64,000 bases of DNA from Nannobrachium achirus (lineage: Eukaryota > Chordata > Actinopteri > Myctophiformes > Myctophidae), in contig OY997642.1 of assembly GCA_963921795.1 (NCBI GenBank), forward strand, positions 63,908,002 to 63,972,001, written 5' to 3'. A program made the position numbers and the translations under genes. The notes beneath the pieces were generated by a model. The model had not been told where the DNA came from. It saw nothing but the letters and a program-made list of their open reading frames with translations, and ran no database searches. How positions within the stretch are numbered: position 1 is the first letter of the stretch; each line of letters begins with the position of its first letter. Of the stretch, positions 11,446 to 24,125 are shown one piece after another.

Positions 11446-13110
11446 TAAGTGCTGGGTCAGTCTCCATAATATGGCAGTGTTTTCTGTCTTTGCTCAATCA
11501 TTTCATCAGATCAGAGGATTGCGTTTTGAAGTATGTATCTATGCTGATGCGAAGAATACGGCTAAACTGGGAAATGGGCAGGTTGCATAGGTGGAATAGG
11601 GTGAAATAATGACCATGTAAAATAGAGTTTCTATCAGTTGGTTTCCTATACAGATCAGTACCAAGGCTGTCAGAATCTTAACAGTTTGTCTTAAGAGGAA
11701 GCAAAGCTGGGTGCCATTTTTGATCCCATACTGGTGCCTGAGACCTGGAGGTAAAAATCTGAGAAAAACATAAAGAAATTAGACGTAAGTTCAAGTTTTA
11801 CTAAATCAACTATACTCTGACTGCTAGGGGTCTGGTCTAAAATCAACAAAGGCGGAAATGTTCTGTCAGGGATCTAATAGGTAACTCATGAGGTCTACCT
11901 GGGTTCATGAATAAACATTTCCACAAATGGTTATATGTGAGTAAAATAACAAAACTTACACCCATAACACATCAGTGTAATGAAACACTTTCCAATGTGA
12001 TACTACAGCATAACGAACAATACATTGCAATGGAACAATACATTATATACGGTATAGCACCAATATATTGTAGCACGCAGCATGTCACATGAATTTTCAA
12101 AATGTAAATGCCAAATTGTCAAATAATATAGGAATGAGGCAATGGTGTTCCTGAATCAGATAACTCAAAAAGATGACGGCCCCTTGTGTCAACTCAGGGG
12201 AAAAGATCAAACCATACAGCTAAGTAAAGAAAGGAGCAAAAGAAAATCTCTTCTGTCAGTGCCTAAAGACTTTCTACATTAGAAACACACATAACCCATT
12301 TTGTGTTGACCAAGGTGCAGTTGAAATTTCAGCCGTGGCCCAAGGAGAGATATCAGGGATGTCAAGCTGTCTCCATCCACAAGAAGCACCATGTTAATCT
12401 GTTTCTCTGCAAAATATCGTTTATAAAAGAGACATAAACTGTTTTACAGGCTCTAAGATCTTAAATATGTAGAAATAGGTGTTCTCTGACATCACTTGCT
12501 GCAGTACGTTTTGCAGAGGCTGACATTAGGGAAACCAGTTCCATCTCACAAACAGTGGCCAGTTTATTCACAAAAAAAAAATGTCTAGATGCACCAACTG
12601 TATGTGTGATTATTAGTAGTATTTTCTTTAAATCAATTTCCATTCATATACATTATGCAATGTGGTCTTAAAACTGCTCTTAAAAATGTAATTATTAGGC
12701 TGTCTGTCTCAAAGGGATAGCTGTGGTTAATGGTTAGCTAATGTAAGATGAATGCCAACAGTCAGGGTGCTACATTCAGTAGAATGCACAGTATACACTA
12801 CAGTATGTATCTTCAAAAGCAATGTCCAAACTATGGGCTTAATATTAATGACAGATGATCAGGGATCTCCATATGGGCATACAAGGGACATGGATAGAAA
12901 GCAGTCCTGACTCGTGACTCATGTCGCTGCAGCCACACTGGTTAGACTGACAAAATATGTATATATTAATTGGCATTCTTATATGGGCTTAATATTGATG
13001 ACATCAGGGATCTCCATTATGGGCATGAAAGGGATTCTGTTAGTGTGGTTCCCCTAACAGGGCATCATCTGATGAGTTCTCACAACAGACAGACACGGGC
13101 AGGCAGCAGG

Positions 13111-13117
<7 letters not shown>

Positions 13118-13190
<73 letters not shown>
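13118..13190. repeat. (CA)n microsatellite, copy B allele
   Basis: A longer allele of the CA tract at 5877-5930. Confidence 0.95.
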
Positions 13191-13191
<1 letters not shown>

Positions 13192-13194
13192 CTA

Positions 13195-13540
13195 AAGGCC
13201 GTATCAGAGTGTACAGTGGAGAGCTAACCACCGGTGGAGAGCTTTCCACCGCAAGTCAGAAAATAAGTGCAGGACATCATAGTCACAGGGCCCACGGTGA
13301 AGACCTCCCCCGCCTCCCTCTGGTTCAGACGCAAACTCCGACCAGGTCGACCAATCAGTGAACGAGGTGTAGAGCCTGTCTGTCTGATAGTAAAAACAGA
13401 GAGATGTGTCGGTACTCGCGGTGTAAAGCTCTCCACCGCGAGGAATGACGTAACGCTGTAGTTTCATGACTCAAAAAGACTCTAAAAGACTACACGGCGG
13501 TGTAAAGCCTTCCACCGCCCAGGGAACTATGATGTCGGCT
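13195..13540. mobile_element. TA-flanked MITE (Tc1/mariner-like target), copy 1
   Basis: The ends AAGGCCGTATCAGAGTG and, on minus, AAGCCGACATCATAGTTCC are imperfect inverted repeats flanked by TA (13193-13194 and 13541-13542). Segment A has the same flank with a single TA at 5931-5932, which proves insertion with a TA duplication. Inside are several smaller palindromes such as gtggagagctttccacc. Relatives lie at 48545-48883 and 59901-60239. It has no coding capacity. Confidence 0.9.
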
Positions 13541-14224
13541 TAAGACACAAGACAGAGAGAGGGAGGGAGAGGAATGGACACACACAGCTTGCTAGTGAGA
13601 AGTTTAACTCATACCGACTGCAATAAGCGCGAGGGAGCTATAAGAAGTTTAACTTTTTAGCACAGTTTGGTAATGTGCAACACAGTGCAAGGCATGTATG
13701 CCCATGGCTGACACACCTGTAAGTTTAATCATGGACCTTGTCTCATGAAAAACGTGTTACAAATTTCACCTGCGGTTTTCCAATTGTATTGTATGAATTA
13801 ATAATTATATTTTATTGGCCCAAATCTACAGCTAAAACTGCCATCCGCGCACCTCTACCACACGGGCACTACTGTTAGATGGGCACAGCATTATTAGATG
13901 CATGTTGTCATAATCATCATCATCATCATCATCGTCAATTATCCTAATAATCATAAATAGTATTATTTGTATTTGTAAAAAAAAAAAAAAATACATCATG
14001 TACCGGTATGTTACATTACAAGAAAATAAGTACACAACATTTTAAATTAAAATCGTAAATATAAGTATAAGCCTAAATAATTTCCTTGAATTGGTGATTA
14101 TGCCCCAAGCCTATCTTTGTGTAGCCAGGCCTTAACTGCCAACACTCATAATTTTAGCAGGAGACTCCTGATTGTCTCCACCAGGACGTAAAGTTATGGC
14201 AGAGAACGAGAAATGTTTTGCACC

Positions 14225-14455
14225 CTGTTCGTCCGTCCTTCTGTCTGTGCTGAAGCTGGTAAACCAGCTTTCACCAGCAAGCTTGTAGACCATTAGAACC
14301 TTGTTGGTGGACCAGCTTCCCCAGCATGGCAATCAGCTTCGTCTTGCTAGTCCACTATCTAAACCAGCACCAAACCAGCCTGAACCAGCATGGAAATTAT
14401 GCTGGTCTCGGAAATTATGCTGGTCTCTGCTAGTTTTTTTTAGCAGGCTTTTCAG
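14225..14455. repeat. Degenerate accagc/gctggt minisatellite
   Basis: Many irregular copies of aaccagc and gctggt in both orientations form a loose, palindromic low-complexity block. The reading frame across it is not protein-like. The block lies in the sequence inserted into copy B. Confidence 0.65.
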
Positions 14456-14491
14456 GCAGTGACCCCCAAAATAATCATATTTTAACTAGGG

Positions 14492-15223
14492 TGTAACCAG
14501 GCGAAATTATACCAGCACAGGACACAAACTAGGGTTATGGGTTCTTTATTCTGGGCAGTCAGTGTGACTGCTTTTGTGTTTCTTTTGGCTCAATGAACAG
14601 AGCTTGAAATGCAAATGAAAAGAAAGGACTTTACTTGTTTGGCTTTTTTTTTTTTTACAGTGCACAAATAACTGCAGTGTATGAGACCAGTGTATACACC
14701 AGCTGATCTCACTATTAACATGAACACAACAAACAGAAAATGACAATCAGTACTGTTATGAAATACAATCAAAAAGTGTCCTTACAATGTGTTATACAAC
14801 AACAGTAGTGCAAAAGAACATGTGGTTAAACCTTCATCTAATCAAATAAAACAAATAAAATAACAGTGGTTTAACCTACATTGTTTCAGTAGTGTGTTTC
14901 CCAGTCCAAGGAATCACCTCAGTTCACAGCTTACAGCTTCACAATAGTCACAGAATCTGTTCACAATAACATCCAGAACGTCACAAATTACCATCTGACA
15001 GTGTGCATAATCACTATTGTTGATAAACAATTCACATTTTGAGAACAGAATTAACGTTATTATAAATATTCACCTGTCCACAACACGACGTGAATACACC
15101 AACGCATGGAAGATAATCTCTTGCAAAAACACTTCCTATTTCCGTTGCTGGCCTTGCATGCGCCTAGCAGCGAGCTGGCGCCATCTAGTGACAGCAGGTA
15201 ACATCTCTTTTCACCTGGCTACA
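14492..15223 (-). repeat. 3' LTR of the gypsy element
   Basis: 732 bp, starting tgtaaccagg and ending cctggctaca as written on plus. It matches the LTR at 26068-26795. The 4-bp length difference lies in one T run (13 against 9). A minus-strand AATAAA (14545-14550), about 50 bp before the LTR end, is a candidate polyadenylation signal. The minus strand also has an AT-rich tatttataa near 15060 that could serve as a TATA box. Confidence 0.95.
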
Positions 15224-15240
15224 TTCTCCCCTGCTTTATC
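15224..15240 (-). promoter_or_regulatory. Polypurine tract
   Basis: On minus the bases directly before the 3' LTR read AAAGCAGGGGAGAA, a purine run. That is the expected plus-strand primer site for reverse transcription. Confidence 0.75.
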
Positions 15241-17521
15241 AGTCACCGTCCTCGGTGACTGCCTTCTCTGCTTCTGCCTTCTCTGCTTCCCCACTAAATT
15301 CAAGGCCCACAGTGGACCATAGCGAGTGTACCTCAGGACTGATAACAATCTCATTACACACTGATCGGGGAAGGTGATGTGGATTGGAGTGCATCCCTGC
15401 GTTAAGTCTCTGACTCTTACGTGGTGCAGGAATTGGTGCAGAAACCTCATCCTTCCTAACCAACCTGCTACGGGTATCAGGAACTGTTAACTCTGGAGCG
15501 TGTGCTTCAACAACCCAATCAATGTCTTCAGCTCCAGTGACCTCTACGACCCCTGGCCCCTCCATGTCCCAACCGGGGACTTCATTTCCCCCTCCATGCA
15601 CCTCATGGACAGGAGTTGAGTAATTAGCTTCATCCAACACTACATACTCAGGCCCCATCTCTAAGTCCTCTGGTGCAACTTCAGGGGGAGCAGTGACCAC
15701 TGTTACCGTTGGGACACCATCCTCCTCTACCCTTGGGGCAAGCACAGGACCTACACAAGGCCTAAGGTTAGCTCGGTGGATCCTCTTAGTAGGTCCACCT
15801 TCTACTGGCTCCACTGTATGTGTGCTACCCTGAACCTCCACTACCTTGTAAACAGTGGGACCCCAAGCATCCTGAATTTTGTTCCTACCTCGTGGCCAAT
15901 GACGGAGATAGACTAGCTGGCCCACCTCCACCGGGGGGCAGTAAACCTTGTCTTTAGCGAGTTCAAGCCTTTCTAAGGCTTTCTGTTCAGCATACTCTCT
16001 AGCTCTAGCATGAGCCTCACTCAAACGCTCCTGGTGCACCACCAACCAATCATGTTTCTTATCCAACACTTGTTTCCGTCCTAACAAAGCGTCTAAGGGC
16101 AGGTGTGGGTGTACCCCAAATAGAAGGTAGTAGGGTGAATACCCTGTAGAGGCATGAGGTGTTACGTTGTATGCATAAACCAGCTCTGGCAAGTGTTCCG
16201 GCCACCGCCGTTTCTTAGGTGGTGGTAGTGTGCGCAGGAGGTCATGCAGTGTCCTATTATACCTTTCACACTGTGCATTACCCTCAGGATGATGAGGTGT
16301 AGTACGAGTTTTCTTAACCCCATAGAGCTTACAGAGTTCCTGAATCACCTCACTCTCAAATGACCGCCCCTGATCTGAGTGCAAACGCTCTGGCACACCA
16401 TACTTAAGGAACCACTCCAGTAGAAGGATCTTGGCAGTTGTGTCGGCTTTCTGGTCCTTACTAGGGAACGCCTGAGTGAACTTGGTGAACACATCCGTAA
16501 TCACTAATACATTCTCACGGCCGTCTGATGCAGGATCTAACAGAGTGAAATCAACAGCCACAACTTCAAGAGGCCGTGTAGCTAAGAATGGTTTCATGGG
16601 GGCATGAATCTTGGGTGACGGCATCTTTGTAAGTACACACCTCTGGCACTGCTTAACCCATTGTTCTACATCCTCATACATCCCAGCCCAGAAACAACGC
16701 TGTCTCAAAAGGTTCTGGGTGCGCTCTATTCCCTGATGTCCCAGGTGGTCATGTGCACTTTCCAGCACCACCTTCTGTAAGCAAGCCGGCACAAGGAGCT
16801 GCTGACATTCACCGCCGTGGCCATCGTCAATGACCCGGTATAATAAACCGTCAATCTCCTTCACTCTATGCCACTGTCTGAGTAGAGAGAGGACAGGTTT
16901 GGTCAACCCTGCTCTATCCTGGTAGGTGGGCTTTCTCTGCAGGTCCCAAAACTGCCTAAATGAACTTATCGTGGGGTCAGTGTGCTGAAATTGCAGTAGC
17001 TCATCTGCAGAATAACCTGGCAGAGTAGGTGTGTTACCCTGTGGATCACCAGTAGAAGTACAATCCTCAACTCCCAGGGTCCGAACCTGTCTGACCTTGC
17101 AGCATTTAACACCTACATTCACTAGATCTGGATCAAGAGCCGTTCCCCTCCTGATGACATTACAGATAGATACACACCCATCAAACTCCAAATCATCTGT
17201 GTCTGGCAGGGGCTCCCCTGCTAACGGCTGCCTTGAGAGTGTATCTGCCGCAATGTTACATCGGCCGGGTCGGTATTTCACCTCAAAATCAAAAACAGCC
17301 AGCTGAGCTACCCAGCGCTGCTCAACAGCCCCCAACTTAGCAGACTTAAGGTGACACAGGGGATTGTTGTCCGTTATGACCGTGAACTTGCATCCTAGCA
17401 GATAACCCCTGAACTTCTCTGAGACAGCCCATTTAAGAGCCAGGAGCTCCAATTTCATGCTGCTGTAATTTCTGTAGTTTCTTTCTGCACCTCTCAGTCT
17501 TCTGCTGGCATATGCTATCAC
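15239..17521 (-). pseudogene. pol: Gypsy pol, RNase H and integrase part
   Basis: The first 100 residues or so are the Ty3-type RNase H (YASRRL, then VITDNNPL, ending in an AADTLSRQP-like motif). An integrase zinc finger follows near residue 255-300 (HLGHQG then CQRC). The catalytic core has its three acids in AVDFT, HSDQG and the PEGNAQCERYN line. A GPY/F-like segment (VYLRHWPRGRNK) lies near 560, followed by an acidic variable tail. This part degrades the RNA strand and joins the cDNA to host DNA. The frame is open to the end, but it is out of phase with the upstream RT because one base is lost in an A run at 17523-17527, so the true polyprotein start is further upstream. Confidence 0.93.
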
Positions 17522-18365
17522 CTTTTTCTCCCTTCCTGCTCCTGGTAGAGAATAGCTCCTAACCCTAGATTGCTGGCATCTGTCTCTACAATAAAGGGGG
17601 AAGAGAAATCAGCATAAGCCAGTAGCGGGGCACTGGTAAGTTTCTCCTTAAGGTGGTTAAATGACTCCTGACACTCTTGTGTCCACAGGCAATCAAACAG
17701 GCGTTTAGACTTAACTGAAATGTTTTCTTCGCTGCAAGCATTTACTACATCATGTAAAGGCCCTGCTAGCTGGGAAAAGTTCTGGATAAACTTTCTATAA
17801 TAGCTACAGAACCCTAGGAAAGATCTCAGATCTTTGCAAGTGGTAGGCACTGGCCACTGCTCCACTGCAGCTATCTTGTCTGGATCGGTGCTGATGCCTT
17901 CCGCTGATATTTGGTGACCAAGGAAGCGTACCTTGGATTGCAGGAAGTGGCATTTCTCTACTTTCACCTTTAAGCCAGTGTCCCTGAGTCTCTGCAAGGT
18001 TATCTGAAGCCTTGCAAGGTGGTCATTAAATGTCTGTGAATAGACCAGGATGTCATCCAAATAAACAAGCATAATTTGAAAAATCAAATCACTCATAGTT
18101 GCCTGCATAAGCCGCTGAAATGTGGCCGGCCCATTACATACACCAAACGGAAGCCTTGAGTACTCAAACAACCCAAAAGGGGTCGTAAAGGCTGTCTTAT
18201 GCCTGTCATTCTCATGTACCGCCACCTGATGATAACCACTGGCAAGGTCAATGGTAGAGAAAAACCGTGCACCATGTAGGGCATCAAAGCTCTCATCAAC
18301 ACGTGGTAACGGAAATGCATCCCTGCTGGTCTTGGAATTCAATTTCCGATAATCCACAAACAGCC
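17518..18365 (-). pseudogene. pol: Gypsy pol, reverse transcriptase core
   Basis: Contains VDYRKLNSKT, then FSTIDLASGYHQ, FGVCNGPATFQRLM and the catalytic LVYLDDILVYS with its two aspartates, followed by the FLGH thumb region and the start of the connection to RNase H. It copies the element RNA into DNA. Its upstream end is cut by the TTAA-flanked insert at 18370-20392. Its downstream end runs into a stop caused by the one-base loss near 17525. The codons on both sides of the insert are in phase, so the insertion interrupted an open frame. Confidence 0.93.
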
Positions 18366-18369
18366 TTAA

Positions 18370-20392
18370 CACTTGGGTGACTGAAAATAAAAAAACTACC
18401 ACTACGCCTGCATTTATCGTTCATTTTGACCGTTATTTTCTCTCCCTTTTGGCCCAGGAGCGCAACACTTCCTCCCCCTGCTGCCAGCGGGGGTTCTATT
18501 GTCTTCCGAATTTGAATTAGCATTTCAATTGACCTCTCAAACACTCTCGCTTTCAATGTTAACTTCATGGTTTGGGAACAGGCTTGAGAAAATGACCTAG
18601 GCCTACTACCATTTAAAGTTTGTATCATGATCTTACTTTTAATGTCACTGGTTTAATTTCGTATCGCTTCGCAGCGCATCCCAGCATCCGCCGAGGCCTT
18701 TGTATTATAACAGATTGTTGAGTTTTGAAAGTCATTTTAAAATAGTTCAGTTTTGCATGCAGGAATAAATCAATGATCAGCGTCTTTGCGCACAGTGCGC
18801 CATGCAGTTTGAGTGGTTATAGACACGTTTGTTTATCCAGAAACATATCTTTTATGGCTTTGTTTTATTTACGGTTTGGGAGATTCAAGGCCAACACAGC
18901 ACGCACCGCGCTATTGATTATTAATGTGGAGATTAGATTAGACACATGACAAAATAAAATAATTAGGCCAAAGCTTTCATATGTCCCGACTTTATTATTC
19001 TTATTACTATTATTATTACCCATAGTTATTAGTTATTATTATTAGGCCTACTATTACTACTGCATAGTACTGTGTTCTATCCGTATGTCATTCCATGTTA
19101 TAAGAGATACTTAAATTGTTTCCTGTTTCGATGCAAAATCTGTCTGTGTGTGTGAGCGAGAGAGAGGTTGCTTTCACGAATGTTTTTTTTTTACATGTGG
19201 TAGGGCTATACATGTATGTCTAATAAAATATTCTGTCATCCAATAAATGTGTGTCCACATTTATTTCAATTTTTTTTTACAAATTATAATATAAAATAGG
19301 CCTATACATAAACCACTTTAATTCACACAGTACTGTGTGAATTGTTTCGAAACTAACAAATTGGCCTATTTCAAAACAATACTAACACATTGGCTATTCA
19401 AATTACACAGCTATCAGTAAAGAATGCAGCCACTGATCAATGGATTGAAACATTTATTTGAAGTTAACAAATGGAAATGTACATAATAATAATGTCGCTA
19501 CACAATAGTTTTTACAGTTCACCTTTGAAAGAGAGAGAGAGAGAGCGAGAGAGAGAGAGAGAGAGAAGAGAGAAAGAGAAGAGAGAAAGAGAAGAGACAG
19601 AGTGTACAACGTTATGGACATTTATAACTCAAACATTTATAACCCTCAAATTATAACTCAAATGATCAGATATGATTGACGAACGCAAACACCATCGCAG
19701 GACAGAGAAGAATTAGGCGATAATGATAGGCTACAGCTGGGGGGAAAAAACAGCCTCGCCAAACGTGTGTCTGTAGAATGAAACCAAATGGACCCGGACG
19801 GTTCCATTTGGTTTCATTTGGCTCATTATATATGGTATACTGTATATATTATACTCTCAAGTACTACAAATACCCCAAAACTGTAGGCCTACGTAACGTT
19901 ACTTTACACCACCGCATATCTGCATTCTCTATCGCAACGAAATGAAGAACTGTTACGTGGTGCGATAATGTGCGATAACAATACAATTGATACATTGATA
20001 TTATCATTATTATTTTCAATTATAAAATAAAACATTAGAGATAGTGTATTTAGTCATGTTATCTTTGCTGACAGGGACATGTAAATGTTCTATTAGAAGG
20101 AACAAAGGCACACTCCAGGGGGGCTGTAGGTGTGAAGTCTCTTGCTGCTTCTTCTGGAAAGGGAGAAATGGGGGAGAACGGTCTTTTCTGCCGATAAGTG
20201 CCGTCAGAGTGGTATAATTGTATTTTATTTCATAATTAGGAAACGTTTCAGAAGTGGAAAAAAAACAAGAACATATATCTTGAGTATTTAGGAAAAGTCA
20301 TGGAAGGGGAAATTTCTGAGACATTCAAGGGGAGAGTTATTGCACTTTGAAATCTCAAAATCGGCCTAAAGGACCGGTTAGTCACCCGGGTG
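18370..20392. mobile_element. 2.0-kb TTAA-flanked DNA element inside the RT gene
   Basis: The ends CACTTGGGTGACT and, on minus, CACCCGGGTGACT are inverted repeats of about 13 bp. TTAA occurs on both sides (18366-18369 and 20393-20396). TTAA duplication is a mark of the piggyBac and Kolobok superfamilies. The interior is AT-rich, with an AG run (19527-19595) and a palindromic accaaatgg block near 19783-19822. No transposase was recognised, so it appears non-autonomous. Confidence 0.88.
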
Positions 20393-20396
20393 TTAA

Positions 20397-21758
20397 ACTG
20401 TTGTCTGCCTTCCTCACAACTACAATGGGCGAGGCATATGCACTACTGCTCTCTACAATAACACCTTTCTTGATAAGCTGTGCAATGTGTTCCCTAACCT
20501 CATTGTACTGGGTGGGTGGTATGCGTCGGTAGGGCTGGGTGACTGGGATACTGTCCACTAAGTGTATCTCATGTTTGATCTTGTCTGTGTATCCTAGGTC
20601 CTCATCCTTGAAGGCAAATACATCTGCAAACTGAGCTAAGAGCACTGCTAACTTAGCCTGTTCTTCTGGGGAGCCACCAATGTCTAACTGTTCGATCATG
20701 GACTGTAGCTCACTGCCTGGGTTCTGAGGTTTTTTTCTCTCCACAGATACCTCTTCATGATCAACAGAGATACGCTGAAAGTACACCTCAGTTGTCTTGT
20801 CAACACACTCTGCCCTGCTGAGCACACCAAGTCTGGTTCTAGGTGTTAACCATACATCTTCTGGTGAGAAGTTTACCACCTGTACTGGGAACACTGGCCC
20901 GTTAGACTCTACAAGGGTAGGGAGTACTAGAAGGCCACTAGGTAGAGGAGTGTTGGTAGGCTCCAATAACATCATAGTCCGATCATATGAAGGTGCCTTG
21001 CATCCCTTAGCATATATTGTGGCAACTGAGGACGCTGGTACATGCACAGTGTCCCTACCAGCTACTCTAGCCGAAAATGTATTCTGTACCACTTCACAAC
21101 TTTGCACCTGCTGAAAGGCTTCCCTCCACACTGAGTCTAGCTCTCCTCCAAGTGTGGTGTCAAAACTAGCTATAGCCAGCTCCCTGCATCTCTTGATGAC
21201 ATGCATGCCAATAAGGACTGGTAGGGGCTCCCTGGATTTGCTTGGTTCCTCCCTAGCTTTCCTAGGCCCCGCTTCCCCCACCTTATGTTGCACTGGGCCA
21301 AACCCCCTGCCATCCGACATACTGGGCTCCTCTGAGACTGGATTTCCCACCACTAAAAATCCACACTCTGGTATCGTTAGTCCCATGGCCTGCACATCTA
21401 GCTCAATGTAGCCTATGTATGGGATTGGCAATGAGTTTGCTGCAGTTAACTTTAGCCATTTGGCTGTGGATATGATATCCTTATCTTCTCCTAATAAATG
21501 CTGCCGGAAAAAGGACTCAGAAATGGTGCTAACCTGACTTCCAGTATCTAAGAGACACTTAGTTTTAGCTCCACCCATCTCAACATCAATCTCTGGACAT
21601 TCCCCAACTGCTCGCTCCATAAATCTCTCTCGGGTAAGTGTATTTGAGCCTTGTTTCTCACCTCGGATTGCCTGGCTCTTGGCAACCGAGGGGACTAGTT
21701 TCCCTGGAGGTGTGCACTGCTGGTGGCTAACTGGTTGTCTGGCTTGTGCTGTTTGCAC
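20397..21758 (-). pseudogene. pol: Gypsy pol, protease and RT N-terminus
   Basis: A retropepsin motif LLDTGSQVST lies near residue 70, and the expected hydrophobic strand (ELDVQAMGLTIPECGFLVVG) near 120-140. Toward the C-terminus is a typical RT entry (PYRRIPPTQYNEVREH, then a YASPIVVVRKA-like end). The protease cuts the polyprotein. The RT start is broken by the TTAA element. The frame overlaps gag by at least 64 bases in the -1 phase, as expected if pol is made by -1 ribosomal frameshifting. The first methionine shown here is therefore not necessarily used. Confidence 0.92.
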
Positions 21759-22595
21759 TCTTTTGCAATATGACCCACTCCCTTACACTTGAGACAGATG
21801 GGTCTCCCATCCTCTGAAAACTCTAATTTTGCCCTGGGTCTCCCACCCCTGCCATTCTCAGATCTCTCCTTGAGAACGAAACCTTCCTTTACAGCATTGG
21901 CAAGCTCTCCAATAGCCTTCCCCTGTTCAGAGATGACTTTAAGTATGTCATCTAGGGTGGCAGACTGTTTCTCCTGTGAACCACCAGCGCTGTGTGCCCC
22001 TCCGTTCCCCCTGTCAGTAACAATGGGCCTGCTCCTGGCCACTGTGGTGCTACAGGGCCTGTCCTCTTGAGACCAGGCAATGGCTTCCTCTCCCACCTCT
22101 AGGAGGGACAATTTTGGCTTCTCCCGGACCATTTTGCGGAGCTCCCGTCTGAGTGAGGAGTCCCTAACACCCTCAATGAATTGGTCCCTGACTGCCAGCT
22201 TTGTGTCAGACACAGCATTTGGCCTCTGTTTAAGGGCTGAGCGAAGAATTTGGGACAGTGCGTGCGAATACTCAAAGAAATCTTCACCTTCCTTCTGATG
22301 GCGGCCATAAAAACCCTGTAACAGTTGGGCTACACTGCGCTTCTCTCTGTAAGCCTCTCTGAGAAAGGTGAGGAGCTCGTAAGGCTCCCTTTGCTCCCCA
22401 TCAGTGCATAGCTTGACCTCCTCCAGTGCTGAACCCCTCAACAGTGAGAAAATGAAGTCAACCTGTTCTACTCGGCTAAGGTCTCTAGCTCGTATGGCAC
22501 ACTCAACTTCATCAATAAACTCATCAACGGAGCGACCATCCACCACTACATCACCACTAAAAGGTTGGATGGGCCGCTCCCTTGGCACGTACACA
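21695..22595 (-). pseudogene. gag: Gypsy gag, main part
   Basis: The capsid-like N-terminal half includes FIDEVECAIRARDLS, GSALEEVK and FYGRHQKEGEDFFEYS. The C-terminal end has one CCHC zinc knuckle (CLKCKGVGHIAKEC, spacing CX2CX4HX4C) that binds the element RNA. The upstream end is severed from its start codon region by the 3.0-kb element at 22599-25577. The reading phase is kept across that insert. The 3' end overlaps pol. Confidence 0.9.
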
Positions 22596-22598
22596 TAT

Positions 22599-24029
22599 TA
22601 GTGTGGTACGATGTGTACTTCCGTAGGATTTTTGTGCCAAAATTGATTTTTTTGCAGATCCTGGTTCTATAGAGTCCAAACTATGAGAAAATGATGGGTG
22701 CCAACTTTTCCGGACCCCCGCCCCCTTTCTGGGGGTCATCTAGTTTGGGACCTCCCAGAACAGTACGCCAGCCAGTTAATGTCCAATTTTCTTAATATTA
22801 AGATTGTTTTGTAGGTTTTAAAACATTCTGAGTTCATTTATTACACTTTTGAAGCAGACAGAATAACCTTTCTGACTTTTGGTTGGGGTCTTTCCTCACC
22901 TGGGACCCCCCAGACGTACCCCTGTGCCTATCTCAGTAATCGCTCTGCTCCTGCTCCAGAAAAATGTCATATTAGATCATAATTGAATAAATGTTTTTTG
23001 TAGCTGGGCTCTAAAAACAAAAATGAGTAGTAGGCAAATACCAGGGGTCTTCCACAGGGGCTTCGGGATCCCTAGGGGGTCCTCAGAGTTACTACATAGT
23101 GTACTTCTAATGATTTTTTTGGCTGAACTTTAATTTTTTACTGATTTGGCTTTTATAGGGACCAAACTGTGAGAAAATGATGAGTGTCCGATTTTCCTGA
23201 CCCCTGCCCTTTTTCTGGGGGGTCATCTATTTTAGGACCTCACAGAACAGTATGCCAGCCAGTTAATGTCCAATGTATAATATTAGAGCTGTTTTGAAGG
23301 TTTTAAAACATTCTAAGTTCATATATTGCACTTTTGAAGCAGCCAGAATAACCTTTCTGACTTTTGATGGGGGTCTTTCCTCACCTGGGACCTGGGACAT
23401 TACAGTCCTTGCTGGGCTCCTGCTCCAAAACAGTGTCAAATTAGATCATAATTGAAGCATAAACGCTTTTGTAGCTGGGCTCTGACAACAAAAATGAGTA
23501 GCTAATACCAGGGTCTTCCACAGGGGGTCTGGGAGGTGTCCTCAGAGTTACTACAGGGGGCCAGCTAAATCTCTGGTCACACCAACCTCCCAGTCAGCCA
23601 AGACATCTGACTGGAAAATACCCCCCACTCTTTGAATACCATCCATTTTCTTCAATTGGTGGAAGCTCAGGGCAATTTGTCAGGTATAATTTATACTGCA
23701 TTGTGACGTAGTTGGCATGGAGGATATGTGGTAGTAGTGCAGCTCCAAGTTCTTTGACTGAAATCCCACCCCATTACCCTGCATTATCACAGATGCGGGG
23801 TTGTTGGACCAAAGTGCTCCAATGACTCCAATGTTGATGGAAATAAGTAAGCCTTGCCCAGCCCTGTGGCTCATAGGGCAGGAGTCTATGTCCTGTTTCT
23901 GTGAGGCAGCTTGATGTACATTAAGTACCCCTGGACAGTGGACATGGTAATAGTTTGTCACAGGGACATACCCCAATCCAGCCTTTGATGCTGAGGTCAT
24001 ACATTCAAGATGTATGACAAGATGACTGT

Positions 24030-24125
<96 letters not shown>

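Larger units (their letters stand above)
11780..14188 (+). repeat. Segmental duplication, copy B
   Basis: This matches segment A from 4484 to about 6572, in the same order and orientation, with small indels and an extra 346-bp MITE at 13195. It stops at ccaccaggacgtaa. The homology to A resumes at 27438, so about 13.2 kb was inserted in this copy, with the four bases GTAA present at both edges. Confidence 0.85.

Noticed and set aside
18296-18628. 110-residue minus-strand frame crossing the gypsy-insert junction
   Set aside because: It runs through the insertion boundary and matches no family.
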